Source of the DNA: Magnetococcales bacterium
GTDB lineage: Bacteria; Pseudomonadota; Magnetococcia; Magnetococcales; UBA8363
DNA: 64,000 nucleotides
Direction: 5' to 3'
NCBI GenBank assembly: GCA_015228815.1
Contig: JADGCV010000013.1
Location: forward strand, 28,594-92,593
Translations under genes and position numbers: made by a program
Notes under the pieces: generated by a model
Told to the model about the DNA's origin: nothing
The model's input: the letters and a program-made list of their open reading frames with translations, nothing else
The model's database searches: none
Part shown: one piece after another, positions 34,208-42,556 of the stretch
How positions within the stretch are numbered: the first letter of the stretch is position 1
Layout: every line of letters begins with the position of its first letter

Positions 34208-36001
34208 TTACGAATCTCTCAGACCGCCAAGGCAATCCGGCCACCAGTAGATGGTTTCCCTGTCTTTCTGAACCAGCCCCGCCACCGGGCCATCCTGGGA
34301 AATGACGAAAGCGATGGCCCCCGGACAGTGGCCGATGAAATTGACCGCCGAGGTGTGCCGCGCCCCGAGCCGGGACAGATCCATCCGCACCGACGGAAAA
34401 AACCGCTCCTCCACCCATGAGACGATCCCCCCCTTCCAGGGTTTGGCGGTGATCATGGCGCCGAAGGTCAACGCCGAAAGACGGTCCGAAAGAAACAACG
34501 CCCCATCCACCCGGGTCAACCGGGAAAGAAGGTCGGCATAGCCCATCAATTCCCGTTTCAGACGAAGGCGTACCATCTCCTGGCGATGCCAATCCTTCGT
34601 TTCCTGATTGAACTCGCTCCACTCTTCCATCTCACGGAAGGTTTCAAGAAGCTGGGCCCCATCCGGGGCGCCCGCCAGGGCAAAACGTGGTTCCGCCCCA
34701 TGCCAGGCGCATTCCACCGTTCCTTGCGGCAACCAAATGATGGTACCGCCATTCTTCTTGGCCGCGGTCGCCAGCAACAGGCGGTCGATGAACGCCCGGT
34801 AGACATGCCAATATCCCATGCCGAACCGGTGATAGCCGGAATGATTCTGCACCTCCCGCAACAGATTCCAGGCCAGAGGACTGTCGGTGAACGGTGGCGG
34901 CGTCGGCTCCGAAAAGAAACCGGAATCAAATCCGCCAATGACATCGTTCCCCTTGAATACCTGGAGACACCCCACCTTGCGCACCATCACCGTGAGCATG
35001 TTTTTCGGTGACCGGTTGAAACTGTGGGCGTCGAATCGATGATGGGAGGCGCAATTGAAATAAATGGCCCCCTGGATTTCCAATTCGCCCGGGTCTCTCC
35101 TGGAGGCGACCAGAGCCAACGTTGTCGTCACCGGATCGAAAGAGCGTGCCAATGCCACCAGGGCATCGACCTGAAACGGGATGGGATGCTCGAAGATCAA
35201 GGACATGGCATTGCATTCTTCGGTGCGCACATCGACCCCGTTCGGCGGCAACAATGAAACGCTCAGTTCGATGCCAATCTCCTCCTTGCGTTGCAGACTC
35301 GCCTGAAACACCACCTCCAGAATTCGCCCGACATGGATCGGATCGGGGACAAATGCCGCCGGATCCGCCGGTTCACGCCACAACGCCACCAGTTTCTCGA
35401 TCACATAAGGATTGAACATCCCTTTGGATGTCTGCCGCCGGACCGCCAGGTCCAGTTCGTCCCGCGCCTGTTGCAGCGCCAGTTCCCCCTTCTTGCGATC
35501 GATGATCCCCGCCAGAGTGCTGGAAATGGCCAGCAGAAAATCCTCCTCGACCCCCTCCCGCCGATGCCCCGCCGGCACATAGGTATTGATCACCCCCAGC
35601 AATCGTTGACCCGACATGATCGGAATGCAGTAGTGACCATGGTCCTTCATCTCTTCGTAACTGACATCGTGCTGTTCATCGATGTGGGGCACGAAAACAA
35701 CCTTCCTGAGACGCGCCGCCCGACCACACAGACAATATCCCAGAGGAACGCTGGCGCATCGATGATTCTGCATCTCGGAAAACCCGCGACTTGCGATCAT
35801 TTCCAGTTTTTCCGACCGCTCCTCCATGAGAAAAACTGCCCCCTTTCCCAACAATGCCAACCCGGGAATGGAAAGCATCAGTTCGAGCATTTGTTCCAAT
35901 TGTTGCTTCAGAGAAAGGGGCTCCAAGGCGATCCGTAAGGCTTTCTGGATGATTTTTTGCAGTTTTTCGTAATAGGCGAGCCTTTTTTCCAGATCGCACA
36001 T
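34208..36001 (-). CDS. GAF protein with a DisA-N/DAC-like C-terminal domain
   Basis: This 597-residue soluble protein starts with a coiled helix and a GAF domain (about 25-175) with motifs such as ASRGFSEMQN and HYCIPIMSGQRLLGVINTYV. A middle region of unknown type (about 200-480) follows. The C-terminal 120 residues resemble the diadenylate cyclase (DisA_N) fold: DGALFLSDRLSALTFGAMIT (D499) and LGARHTSAVNFI (R548, H549). The canonical second motif is RHR; here it is RHT, and the spacing between motifs is longer than usual. It may therefore be an atypical cyclase or a nucleotide-sensing DAC-like (DACNV-type) module rather than an active cyclase. No partner is adjacent. Confidence 0.65.
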   Translation of the reverse strand: MCDLEKRLAYYEKLQKIIQKALRIALEPLSLKQQLEQMLELMLSIPGLALLGKGAVFLMEERSEKLEMIASRGFSEMQNHRCASVPLGYCLCGRAARLRKVVFVPHIDEQHDVSYEEMKDHGHYCIPIMSGQRLLGVINTYVPAGHRREGVEEDFLLAISSTLAGIIDRKKGELALQQARDELDLAVRRQTSKGMFNPYVIEKLVALWREPADPAAFVPDPIHVGRILEVVFQASLQRKEEIGIELSVSLLPPNGVDVRTEECNAMSLIFEHPIPFQVDALVALARSFDPVTTTLALVASRRDPGELEIQGAIYFNCASHHRFDAHSFNRSPKNMLTVMVRKVGCLQVFKGNDVIGGFDSGFFSEPTPPPFTDSPLAWNLLREVQNHSGYHRFGMGYWHVYRAFIDRLLLATAAKKNGGTIIWLPQGTVECAWHGAEPRFALAGAPDGAQLLETFREMEEWSEFNQETKDWHRQEMVRLRLKRELMGYADLLSRLTRVDGALFLSDRLSALTFGAMITAKPWKGGIVSWVEERFFPSVRMDLSRLGARHTSAVNFIGHCPGAIAFVISQDGPVAGLVQKDRETIYWWPDCLGGLRDS

Positions 36002-36276
36002 GACTCCATCCCCCTTTTGAGTTCATTCCGAATGGTTGTCCCGGATGCCCTACCCGCGAAAATCACAAGTCATCTCGATATAAAATAAATTTCATACATA
36101 TATTTTTTGTATAATAATGGAAAAACAGCTTTTCCTTGCGATTTACACGCGCCACAAAGCCAAAACCCTGGTGAACAACGTCACGCACACCCGATGGAGC
36201 AACAATGACTGAAACAGAGGATAACACACCGAAAAGGAAAAAATCTCTTGGAATCGACAATCGGCTACGGTAAAGG
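36002..36276. other. A+T-rich intergenic region
   Basis: This 275-base gap is richer in A+T than its surroundings, especially 36070-36130, and includes ATACATATATTTTTTGTAT. It likely holds the promoter of the minus-strand GAF gene and may mark the edge of acquired DNA carrying the ATPase/nuclease pair. Confidence 0.5.
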
Positions 36277-36822
36277 TCATCTTCCGACCCGGGTGACAGG
36301 GCAATCCGGGAATTTTCGGTTCCAGAGTTCCAGATTGAACAGGTGGACAGTGAATCCTTTTTTCCAGCCCTCAGGCGGACCACTCAGGCAACCTTCATGA
36401 TGCTGCAACAGAGCAACCGACAAATTGGAACAATGGGCCGGTTCCAGGCCAGTCATGCCAATAAGAATCAGGTAGCGCATGGGCTTTTTTTCCGGAATTC
36501 CCCGGTCCAGTCCAAGATAGATCAGGCTATCGATAAATTTTGGAAACAGTTCGGCATGGATCAAAGAGCCGGAATCCATTTTTTCCCGAAAATTCCGCAA
36601 CTGCCCGTCCCTGTGTTGCTCAGGAATTCTGTTGTGTTCGGGATCCTTCACTTCAATCAGCCAAAACGCATCATCCCATTCCACCACGAAATCGACCGAT
36701 TTCAGCAAGTGGCTCATCCCATGCCCATGGCCATGACGGTCAAGTGATCGAACCGACGTGGCTTTGGAAAAATCAAAGCGAAGATCACCTTCGATCCAAT
36801 CTTCGTTGTTGGGGGGGGCCAT
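36277..36822 (-). CDS. PD-(D/E)XK-like nuclease, partner of the SMC-like ATPase
   Basis: This 181-residue protein is not assigned to a named family. It contains the nuclease-like core SVDFVVEWDDAFWLIEVKDP, with D44 and, 13 residues later, E57-V-K59; this is the D-(E/D)xK arrangement of PD-(D/E)XK enzymes. A second half has hydrophobic strands (MRYLILIGMTGL) and an HHxxGC-like segment. Its start is coupled by TGATG to the upstream ATPase. The stop follows a basic tail. It would cut nucleic acid, perhaps when licensed by the ATPase; this is inference from context. Confidence 0.7.
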   Translation of the reverse strand: MAPPNNEDWIEGDLRFDFSKATSVRSLDRHGHGHGMSHLLKSVDFVVEWDDAFWLIEVKDPEHNRIPEQHRDGQLRNFREKMDSGSLIHAELFPKFIDSLIYLGLDRGIPEKKPMRYLILIGMTGLEPAHCSNLSVALLQHHEGCLSGPPEGWKKGFTVHLFNLELWNRKFPDCPVTRVGR

Positions 36823-37823
36823 CAATGTCCCCCTTTGAAGGCTTGTTCCATTTCTTGATCGTAGAGCCGCAAATATTCTTCGGCGATCTTGTTGGGGGTG
36901 ATGGTCGCATAGCTGGAGCATGAATGGGCTGTAACGCCCTGACCGGAATCATCGAAGGCAAAATAGGTCACCAGGGTTTGTTGTTTTTGCAGATCGAGTT
37001 CCTTCAAAAAAGCAAAATTGTGGGTGGCCAGGAATACCTGGACGCCCCGGTTGGCCAGCATGATGAGAATGTTGACAACGTGCTGCATCAAGGATGGGTT
37101 CAGATTGGCCTCCGGTTCATCCCAGAACAGGGTGGTTTCCACCAACAGGGAACCGTTGTGAATCAGTTGCCAGAGCAACGCCAGCTTGCGATAACCTTCC
37201 GCGACCAGGTGCATTTCCAGGTTGGCATTCTCATGGTTTCTCAGGAAAAAAACGTCGCCTTCCGTCACGACCTGGCCACCGATCAGTTGCCGGATCTTTT
37301 CCAGGATGTCCCCGCTTTCTTCGGAGGGCCTTCCCTTTCTTACAGGAAGATAGGCCAATTTTAAAATATCGTAGTAGACCTCATCGAAGGCCATCTCGTA
37401 TTTGTCATAGAGAGAAATGAACCCTGGCGCAAACGAAAGGACTTCCTTGACGGGAATATAAATTGGCAGTTCATCAAGGAACGGGGAAGAGGGGGTCTGG
37501 GTCAACCTGCCAGACCCACTGTGCCAATGGGCGTGTATGTTTTTTTTGTCTGTTTCTACCGTGATGTCCGTGGCTGTCCTTCCACGTCGGCGTCGGCAAA
37601 GACGGCGAAAATCGTTATCACGAGGACGAAAGACAGTTCCCAGTTTTTCAGCCAATGGACTCCTGTTGGGAACATAACAATCCTGAAGACAATAAAGCAG
37701 TTTCAACAGATGCGTTTTCCCGGTGCCGTTGGCTCCGACAAACACATTGATTCCTTTGGAAAATTCAATATCCAACGCTTCGAAAACGGTAAAATTGGAC
37801 AAGGTCAATCGGGTAAACATCAT
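36822..37823 (-). CDS. AAA_15/AAA_21 SMC-like ATPase of a two-gene module
   Basis: This 333-residue protein has Walker A GANGTGKT (residues 30-37) after LSNFTVFEALDIEFSKGINV, a signature-like VAEGYRKLALLWQL, Walker B TTLFWDEPEANLNP (D235-E236) and an H-loop FLATHNFAF. It lacks the long coiled coils of SMC and RecF proteins, so it is a short overcoming-lysogenisation-defect-like ATPase. Such ATPases occur with nucleases in defence modules. It is coupled to the nuclease gene by TGATG. The G+C content looks lower than in neighbours. Start M1 or M2 is uncertain. Confidence 0.88.
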   Translation of the reverse strand: MMFTRLTLSNFTVFEALDIEFSKGINVFVGANGTGKTHLLKLLYCLQDCYVPNRSPLAEKLGTVFRPRDNDFRRLCRRRRGRTATDITVETDKKNIHAHWHSGSGRLTQTPSSPFLDELPIYIPVKEVLSFAPGFISLYDKYEMAFDEVYYDILKLAYLPVRKGRPSEESGDILEKIRQLIGGQVVTEGDVFFLRNHENANLEMHLVAEGYRKLALLWQLIHNGSLLVETTLFWDEPEANLNPSLMQHVVNILIMLANRGVQVFLATHNFAFLKELDLQKQQTLVTYFAFDDSGQGVTAHSCSSYATITPNKIAEEYLRLYDQEMEQAFKGGH

Positions 37824-37909
37824 GCCACTCCTCCGTCTCCCGTGACGACATTTCAGACCGGAAATCCGCCCCCGCGCTGGATCGGTTTTTCATTCATCGA
37901 ACCATCCGT

Positions 37910-39298
37910 CTACCCCGTTCCCTGCCCGAGCGTCTCGAAATCGACCTGATACCGCGACGCATTCTCGGGCGGATTGATGAACAGGAATTGAAAAGGCAGC
38001 TCCTTGTCGGGAGTCAAACGCTCCACCTTCACCTTTTTCGTATCCCCCTGCAATCGAATCATCGTCCGCAACGATTCCTCGGTACTTTCATCCAAGAGTT
38101 TTTCTTCCACCACCCGCCCCGGAACCACCGAATAGGATGATAATTCATTGTTCTCCTGATCCAGAAGGGTGATACGTACCCGTGGCACTTCCTGGGTGAT
38201 CCGGTCGGTATTCGCAAGCCGCCCCCCAACCACGAGAACCCTGCCAAAGGAATGGAGACGCCATTCCCCCTTCAACTCGGTCAAACGAAAGTCACTGCCA
38301 AGGTCATATCGTTTGAACTCCCACCAATCGCCGGGAACGAAGATCCCCGCCGCCAGCGTCAGTCCAAGAACAACCGAAATCATCCATCCAAGAAGCGCCG
38401 AAGGAAGCGTCAGGGTCCACCGCGAAGGTTTTTCCTCCTCCTCTTCTTCTTCCCGGTCCTCCAGGGATTCATCCTGCAACGCCGGCATTTTCTCTTTCCA
38501 TTCCATTCGAGGTTCCCGATCATGTTCTTCTTCTGGCCCGTCATCCTCCTCCCGAAGTTCCTCTTCTTCTTGGATCCGCTCTTCTTCCCGATACTCTTCC
38601 TCTTCCCGAGACGCCTCTTGGGCAACTTCCTCTTCCTGAAACTCCTCCAGGAGAACTTCCTCTTCCTGAACCTCCTCCAGGAGAACTTCCTCTTCCTGAA
38701 ACTCTTCCCGAGGAACCGCCTCCTCCCGAGATTCCTTCAGGAAAATCTCCTCCTCCTGAAACTCTTCCAAAGGGGCATTTTCTTCATGGGAAACATCGTC
38801 TGCCGGATTGACGTTGCCGGACTCCGCGTCCGAGGCGTCCTCTTCTTCACCGGTCTCTTCCCCGTCGCGGAGCGATTCCCGATCCTGATCCTCCTCCGCG
38901 GCATCGTCCTTGGCGACCGGTGATGGTTGTTCCGCATCTTCCTCGGCGATTTCTTCCTCCGGCGGCAATTGGGATTCCCCGACCCTTTCATCCAGGGAGG
39001 ATTCTCCGCTTTGACCCATCAGTCTCGGCGCAAGCACCGTATCGGCTTCATCGTCACCTTCCGCCCCTTCGGGACCTGGGAAACCATTTTCGGGCAACGA
39101 CTCTGGAAAATCATTATCCAAACCGATCAGGGGTTGCCCCGGTATTGTTTCTTCAACCGGAGGTTGTTCTTCCCGCGATGGCGCTTTCTGAAAGAAAACC
39201 TCGCGGCAATTGGAACATCGCAGCTTCCGTCCATCCGGAAGCAACATGGCTTCGTCCACTTCGAAACGGGCCGAGCAATGAGTACATGTAACGTTCAC
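37910..39298 (-). CDS. Zinc-ribbon/DUF3426 protein with Glu-rich repeats and one membrane helix
   Basis: This 462-residue protein opens MNVTCTHCSARFEVDEAMLL with a zinc-ribbon CxxC-x(n)-CxxC (CTHC and CSNC), as in MJ0042-type fingers. Residues 60-300 are Glu-rich with a ten-residue repeat such as EEVLLEEVQE. A membrane helix near residue 320-345 (LTLPSALLGWMISVVLGLTL) precedes a DUF3426 domain, whose core ends near LPFQFLFINPPENA. The start at GTG 39298 is chosen because the finger begins there and GAGGGAG lies 12 bases upstream. The function of this architecture is unknown. Confidence 0.8.
   Translation of the reverse strand: MNVTCTHCSARFEVDEAMLLPDGRKLRCSNCREVFFQKAPSREEQPPVEETIPGQPLIGLDNDFPESLPENGFPGPEGAEGDDEADTVLAPRLMGQSGESSLDERVGESQLPPEEEIAEEDAEQPSPVAKDDAAEEDQDRESLRDGEETGEEEDASDAESGNVNPADDVSHEENAPLEEFQEEEIFLKESREEAVPREEFQEEEVLLEEVQEEEVLLEEFQEEEVAQEASREEEEYREEERIQEEEELREEDDGPEEEHDREPRMEWKEKMPALQDESLEDREEEEEEEKPSRWTLTLPSALLGWMISVVLGLTLAAGIFVPGDWWEFKRYDLGSDFRLTELKGEWRLHSFGRVLVVGGRLANTDRITQEVPRVRITLLDQENNELSSYSVVPGRVVEEKLLDESTEESLRTMIRLQGDTKKVKVERLTPDKELPFQFLFINPPENASRYQVDFETLGQGTG
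38611..38760. repeat. Tandem 30-base repeat within the Glu-rich gene
   Basis: Units of 30 bases, such as 38641-38670 and 38671-38700, differ by one base, with more diverged copies on both sides up to about 38760. Each encodes ten residues rich in Glu. Copy number could change by slippage or recombination. Confidence 0.8.
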
Positions 39299-39555
39299 CT
39301 TGGAATTCACTCCCTCATGGATGCCATGCAACGATCCGGCATCCCGGTTGCCGGTTGGGGCGAAAACCCACGCGATCCATTGGCTGCCAGATGCAATTTA
39401 TGGACCGTAAGTCAGCTTTTCATTGTTATTCAACCGATTGTCCCATTCCTCATTCGATCCATGACCGTTCTTGTGGTACGGCCCGAGACACGTTAACATG
39501 AACGGTCAGGGAAATAAAAACATCGATTCTTCATCCACACTCCGATCAGGCCTCC

Positions 39556-40239
39556 ATGGTTCGTTTCCACAATGTCAGCATGCGTTATCCGACCGGATAT
39601 GAAGCCCTCAAGGGGGTCAGTTTCCGGGCGCCTCCGGGTTCGTTTCATTTTATCACCGGCCCATCGGGGGCGGGAAAAACTTCCATACTGAAACTGATCT
39701 ATCGGGGAGAACTGGCCTCGGAAGGGGCGGTTGTCGTCCAGGGACGCAATGTCGAACAGATGACCGCCGCGCAACTGCCCGCCCTGCGCCGTTCGATCGG
39801 GGTCATCTTCCAGGATTACAAACTGCTCTACGACCGTTCGGTCTTCGACAATGTCGCCCTGGCGATGGAGGTGGCGGGTCATGATCCCGAACGGATTCCG
39901 GGGCAGGTGCAGCGAACCCTGGAGGCGGTCGGACTCAGCCAACGGATCCATCACAACCCCATTGCCCTTTCGGGGGGGGAACAACAAAGGGTCGCCATCG
40001 CCCGGGCGACGGTCAACCGTCCGCCTCTGGTCATCGCCGACGAACCCACGGGAAACCTCGACCGGGAGATGGGACGCAAGATCATGGGCCTGTTCCATAC
40101 GCTGCACCAGCAGGGAACCACCATTCTCCTGGTCACCCACGACCTGGACCTGGCGAACGAACTGGGCCATCCCCAGATCGCCATGGTGGATGGCTGCCTT
40201 GCCGAAGTTCCCGAATCGGCCCGACCGCCCCGACCGTGA
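39556..40239 (+). CDS. ftsE: Cell-division ABC transporter ATP-binding protein
   Basis: This 227-residue ABC ATPase opens MVRFHNVSMRYPTGYEALKG with Walker A GPSGAGKTS, the Q-loop FQDYKLLYDRSVFDNVALAM, the signature LSGGEQQRVAIARA and Walker B VIADEPTGNLD. It forms FtsEX with the membrane protein encoded next and links division to cell-wall hydrolysis. The ftsX start follows within 30 bases. Confidence 0.94.
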   Translation: MVRFHNVSMRYPTGYEALKGVSFRAPPGSFHFITGPSGAGKTSILKLIYRGELASEGAVVVQGRNVEQMTAAQLPALRRSIGVIFQDYKLLYDRSVFDNVALAMEVAGHDPERIPGQVQRTLEAVGLSQRIHHNPIALSGGEQQRVAIARATVNRPPLVIADEPTGNLDREMGRKIMGLFHTLHQQGTTILLVTHDLDLANELGHPQIAMVDGCLAEVPESARPPRP

Positions 40240-40265
40240 ACCCGCGATCACAAGGAATCCCGCTC

Positions 40266-41309
40266 ATGAATCTTCCACTAGAAAGTTTCACGCCACCGCA
40301 ACGTCGGGAACCGGGCAGTCGCAAGGGGCTGTTTCCCGTTTTCCGCCCGCGTCACCGTTCCGGCAACAGTCGCAAGGGACGTCCGGGTGTGCCAAGAGCG
40401 ATCGAATCCACCTCCCATGTCCGGAATTTTCATCTACGTTCCTTTTTGCGGGCCTTGAACCGTTTTCGCCATGGATCGCTGTCCCATTGGACCACGACCA
40501 TCATCATCGCCCTGTCCCTGACGATTCACGGTTGTTTTTTGCTTCTCCTGACCAATGCCGATGCGGCGTTATCCCGATGGAAGGGGGACAACCGGGTCAC
40601 CCTGTTTCTGGAAAAAGGGGTATCCGTCAGTCAATTGACACAAATTGGCGAACAGTTGCAGAAAAAAGAGGAAATCCAACATTTGACGCTCGTCACCCCC
40701 GAGGCGGCGCTTCAACGGATGAAATCGCTGATCGGCGGCGAAGCGGAATTCCTGGGTACACTGACCGACAACCCTCTGCCCCATTCCTTCGAGTTCGAGG
40801 TTCCGGACCACAATTCGGAGCATACCGTTGCCCTGGTTCGGGAAATCGGTTCCTGGCCCGGAGTCGAGGCGGTTTCCCACGATCAGGAATGGACGCGAAA
40901 ACTTGTCGCCATGGTTGAATTCATCCGCATCATCGGCATTGGTCTGCTGGTTTTGTTGCTTTCCGCCGTCGCGCTGATCATCTCCAACACCATCAAACTG
41001 ACCATCATCGCCCGCCGCGATGAAATCGAGGTCATGCGTTTCATGGGGGCGACCGACATGTTCATCAAGGTCCCGTTCATTCACGAAGGGGTGATTCAGG
41101 GAGTTTTCGGCGCCCTGGGGGCACTGGCGCTTATTTTCATCCTGTACCAGGGCGCCGGCAAGGGGGTGCTGCAACTGGCCGCCGCGTTCGACGTCCATCC
41201 CATCCTCCATTTCCTTACCCTGCCCCAGGGATTGTTCCTGTTTTGCCTGGGGATCGGTCTGGGTTTGATCGGCGCCCTCATTTCCCTGTCGCGGTTTCTC
41301 GAAATTTGA
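40266..41309 (+). CDS. ftsX: Cell-division ABC transporter permease
   Basis: This 347-residue membrane protein has a cytoplasmic basic N-terminus, a first membrane helix near ALSLTIHGCFLLLLTN, a large periplasmic domain with RVTLFLEKGVSVSQLTQIG, and three C-terminal helices including GIGLLVLLLSAVALIISNTI. Motifs VVMVEFIR-like and IARRDEIEVMRFMGAT match FtsX. ATG 40266 is preferred because AAGGAA lies eight bases upstream; a GTG at 40236 overlaps the ftsE stop. An interspersed repeat follows. Confidence 0.92.
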   Translation: MNLPLESFTPPQRREPGSRKGLFPVFRPRHRSGNSRKGRPGVPRAIESTSHVRNFHLRSFLRALNRFRHGSLSHWTTTIIIALSLTIHGCFLLLLTNADAALSRWKGDNRVTLFLEKGVSVSQLTQIGEQLQKKEEIQHLTLVTPEAALQRMKSLIGGEAEFLGTLTDNPLPHSFEFEVPDHNSEHTVALVREIGSWPGVEAVSHDQEWTRKLVAMVEFIRIIGIGLLVLLLSAVALIISNTIKLTIIARRDEIEVMRFMGATDMFIKVPFIHEGVIQGVFGALGALALIFILYQGAGKGVLQLAAAFDVHPILHFLTLPQGLFLFCLGIGLGLIGALISLSRFLEI

Positions 41310-41331
41310 TAGGGTAGCCTGGAGAAAATGG

Positions 41332-41389
41332 TAAAAGAAAAAAGGGGTCTTAAGGGATTGCCCCCAGGGTTTTGACTTTGATTTTCTAC
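41332..41389 (+). repeat. Interspersed repeat between ftsX and gcvH
   Basis: The unit GAAAAAAGGGG ... GGGATTGCCCCCAGGGTTTT is shared with 61310-61365. The hairpin is imperfect here, ending in GTTTTGACTTTGATTTT, so it may act as a weak terminator of ftsX. Confidence 0.7.
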
Positions 41390-41409
41390 CCGAAGGAACA
41401 CAAATCATC

Positions 41410-41820
41410 ATGTCTGCCATCTTGTCCGCAACGAACAACATTCCCAGTGATCTGCGTTATACCCGTGAACATGAATGGGTCCGGCAGGAAGAGACCACGC
41501 TTGTCGTCGGCATCACCGCCTTTGCCGCCAGCCAGTTGGGAGATGTCGTGTTCGTCGAGCTGCCCCCTCCAGACACCCGGGTCACTGCCGGACAACCTTT
41601 TGGCGTGGTCGAGTCGGTCAAGTCGGTTTCCGACCTTTTCGCCCCGGTGAGCGGAACCGTGACCCGGACCAACGCCAGTCTGACCGACGCGCCCGAAACC
41701 GTCAACGACGATCCCTACGGCAAGGGTTGGATGATCGGTATCAGACCCGATGACCCCAGCGAACTGGAAAGCCTGCTCGATGCCCAAGGATATCAGTCGC
41801 TCCTGGGGCAGAAGGATTGA
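41410..41820 (+). CDS. gcvH: Glycine cleavage system H protein
   Basis: This 136-residue lipoyl protein opens LRYTREHEWVRQEETTLVVG and carries the lipoylation motif VVESVKSVSDLFAPVSG, whose Lys would bear lipoate. It shuttles the aminomethyl group in glycine cleavage. Length is as expected. No gcvT or gcvP lies in the window, so the rest of the system is elsewhere. Confidence 0.95.
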   Translation: MSAILSATNNIPSDLRYTREHEWVRQEETTLVVGITAFAASQLGDVVFVELPPPDTRVTAGQPFGVVESVKSVSDLFAPVSGTVTRTNASLTDAPETVNDDPYGKGWMIGIRPDDPSELESLLDAQGYQSLLGQKD

Positions 41821-41863
41821 TTGGGATACGTCTCTCCTGACACTCCGATCCGACAGTCCTGGT

Positions 41864-42523
41864 TTATTCGGTATCGTTGTCCGTCCCGGCGACCTGATCG
41901 AGCCGACGCCGGAACCATTGACGCGGATCGGCCAGGCGATGGCACTCTTCTTTTTCGGCCTGGAGGGCGATGTTGCGCCAAAACGCCTGCCGTGTCAGGG
42001 GATCGGGAAGGCGATGGGCAACCTCGGAACGCATCTGTCCGAACAATGCGACCAGCCCCTGCCAACCGGGTTCCAGCCAGCGATCGATACGCTCCTTGAT
42101 CAGGCGCGACAATGCCGGAGAGGCCCCTTCCGTCCCCACCGCCACGGTCAGCGCACCGCGCCGCACCACGGCAGGGACCAGAAAATCGGATACCCCGGGA
42201 TCATCGGCGGAGTTGCACAAAACCCCCAGCCGCCGGCAGATTCGGGCGATTTCCTGGTTCATCGGCGCCGACCCGGTCGCGGCAAAGACCAGAAGGGGCC
42301 GGTCCACCCGATCAAGGCACCCTTCCTGAAACTCCGTTTTCCGGACATCGAGCCGCCCCTGCCCTTCCCAGGCGATGATGTCTGGAGAAACCTCCGGGGC
42401 CATGACGTGCAATCTGGCCCCCGTGTCCAGAAGACCCCGGATCTTGCGGGTCGCCACCGTCCCGCCGCCGATCACCCAGACCCATCGTTCCCTCAAGATC
42501 AGTTCCACCATGTAGTGATGCAT
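41864..42523 (-). CDS. Siroheme synthase N-domain protein (precorrin-2 dehydrogenase/ferrochelatase type)
   Basis: This 219-residue protein matches the NAD-binding half of CysG: VWVIGGGTVATRKIRGLLD at residues about 15-33, VFAATGS, and LCNSADDPGVSDFLVPAVVRR. It lacks the methyltransferase half, so it should act as stand-alone SirC/Met8-type enzyme, converting precorrin-2 to sirohydrochlorin and perhaps siroheme. It is divergent from uvrA with a 33-base gap. ATG 42523 is chosen by the domain; AGGAG lies 13 bases upstream. Confidence 0.85.
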   Translation of the reverse strand: MHHYMVELILRERWVWVIGGGTVATRKIRGLLDTGARLHVMAPEVSPDIIAWEGQGRLDVRKTEFQEGCLDRVDRPLLVFAATGSAPMNQEIARICRRLGVLCNSADDPGVSDFLVPAVVRRGALTVAVGTEGASPALSRLIKERIDRWLEPGWQGLVALFGQMRSEVAHRLPDPLTRQAFWRNIALQAEKEECHRLADPRQWFRRRLDQVAGTDNDTE

Positions 42524-42556
42524 GTGATTCAAGCCGCTCCTGGAGGCCATTGAGAC

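Noticed and set aside
38611..38760. CRISPR-like repeat
   Set aside because: Units are contiguous without spacers and encode a Glu-rich peptide in frame.
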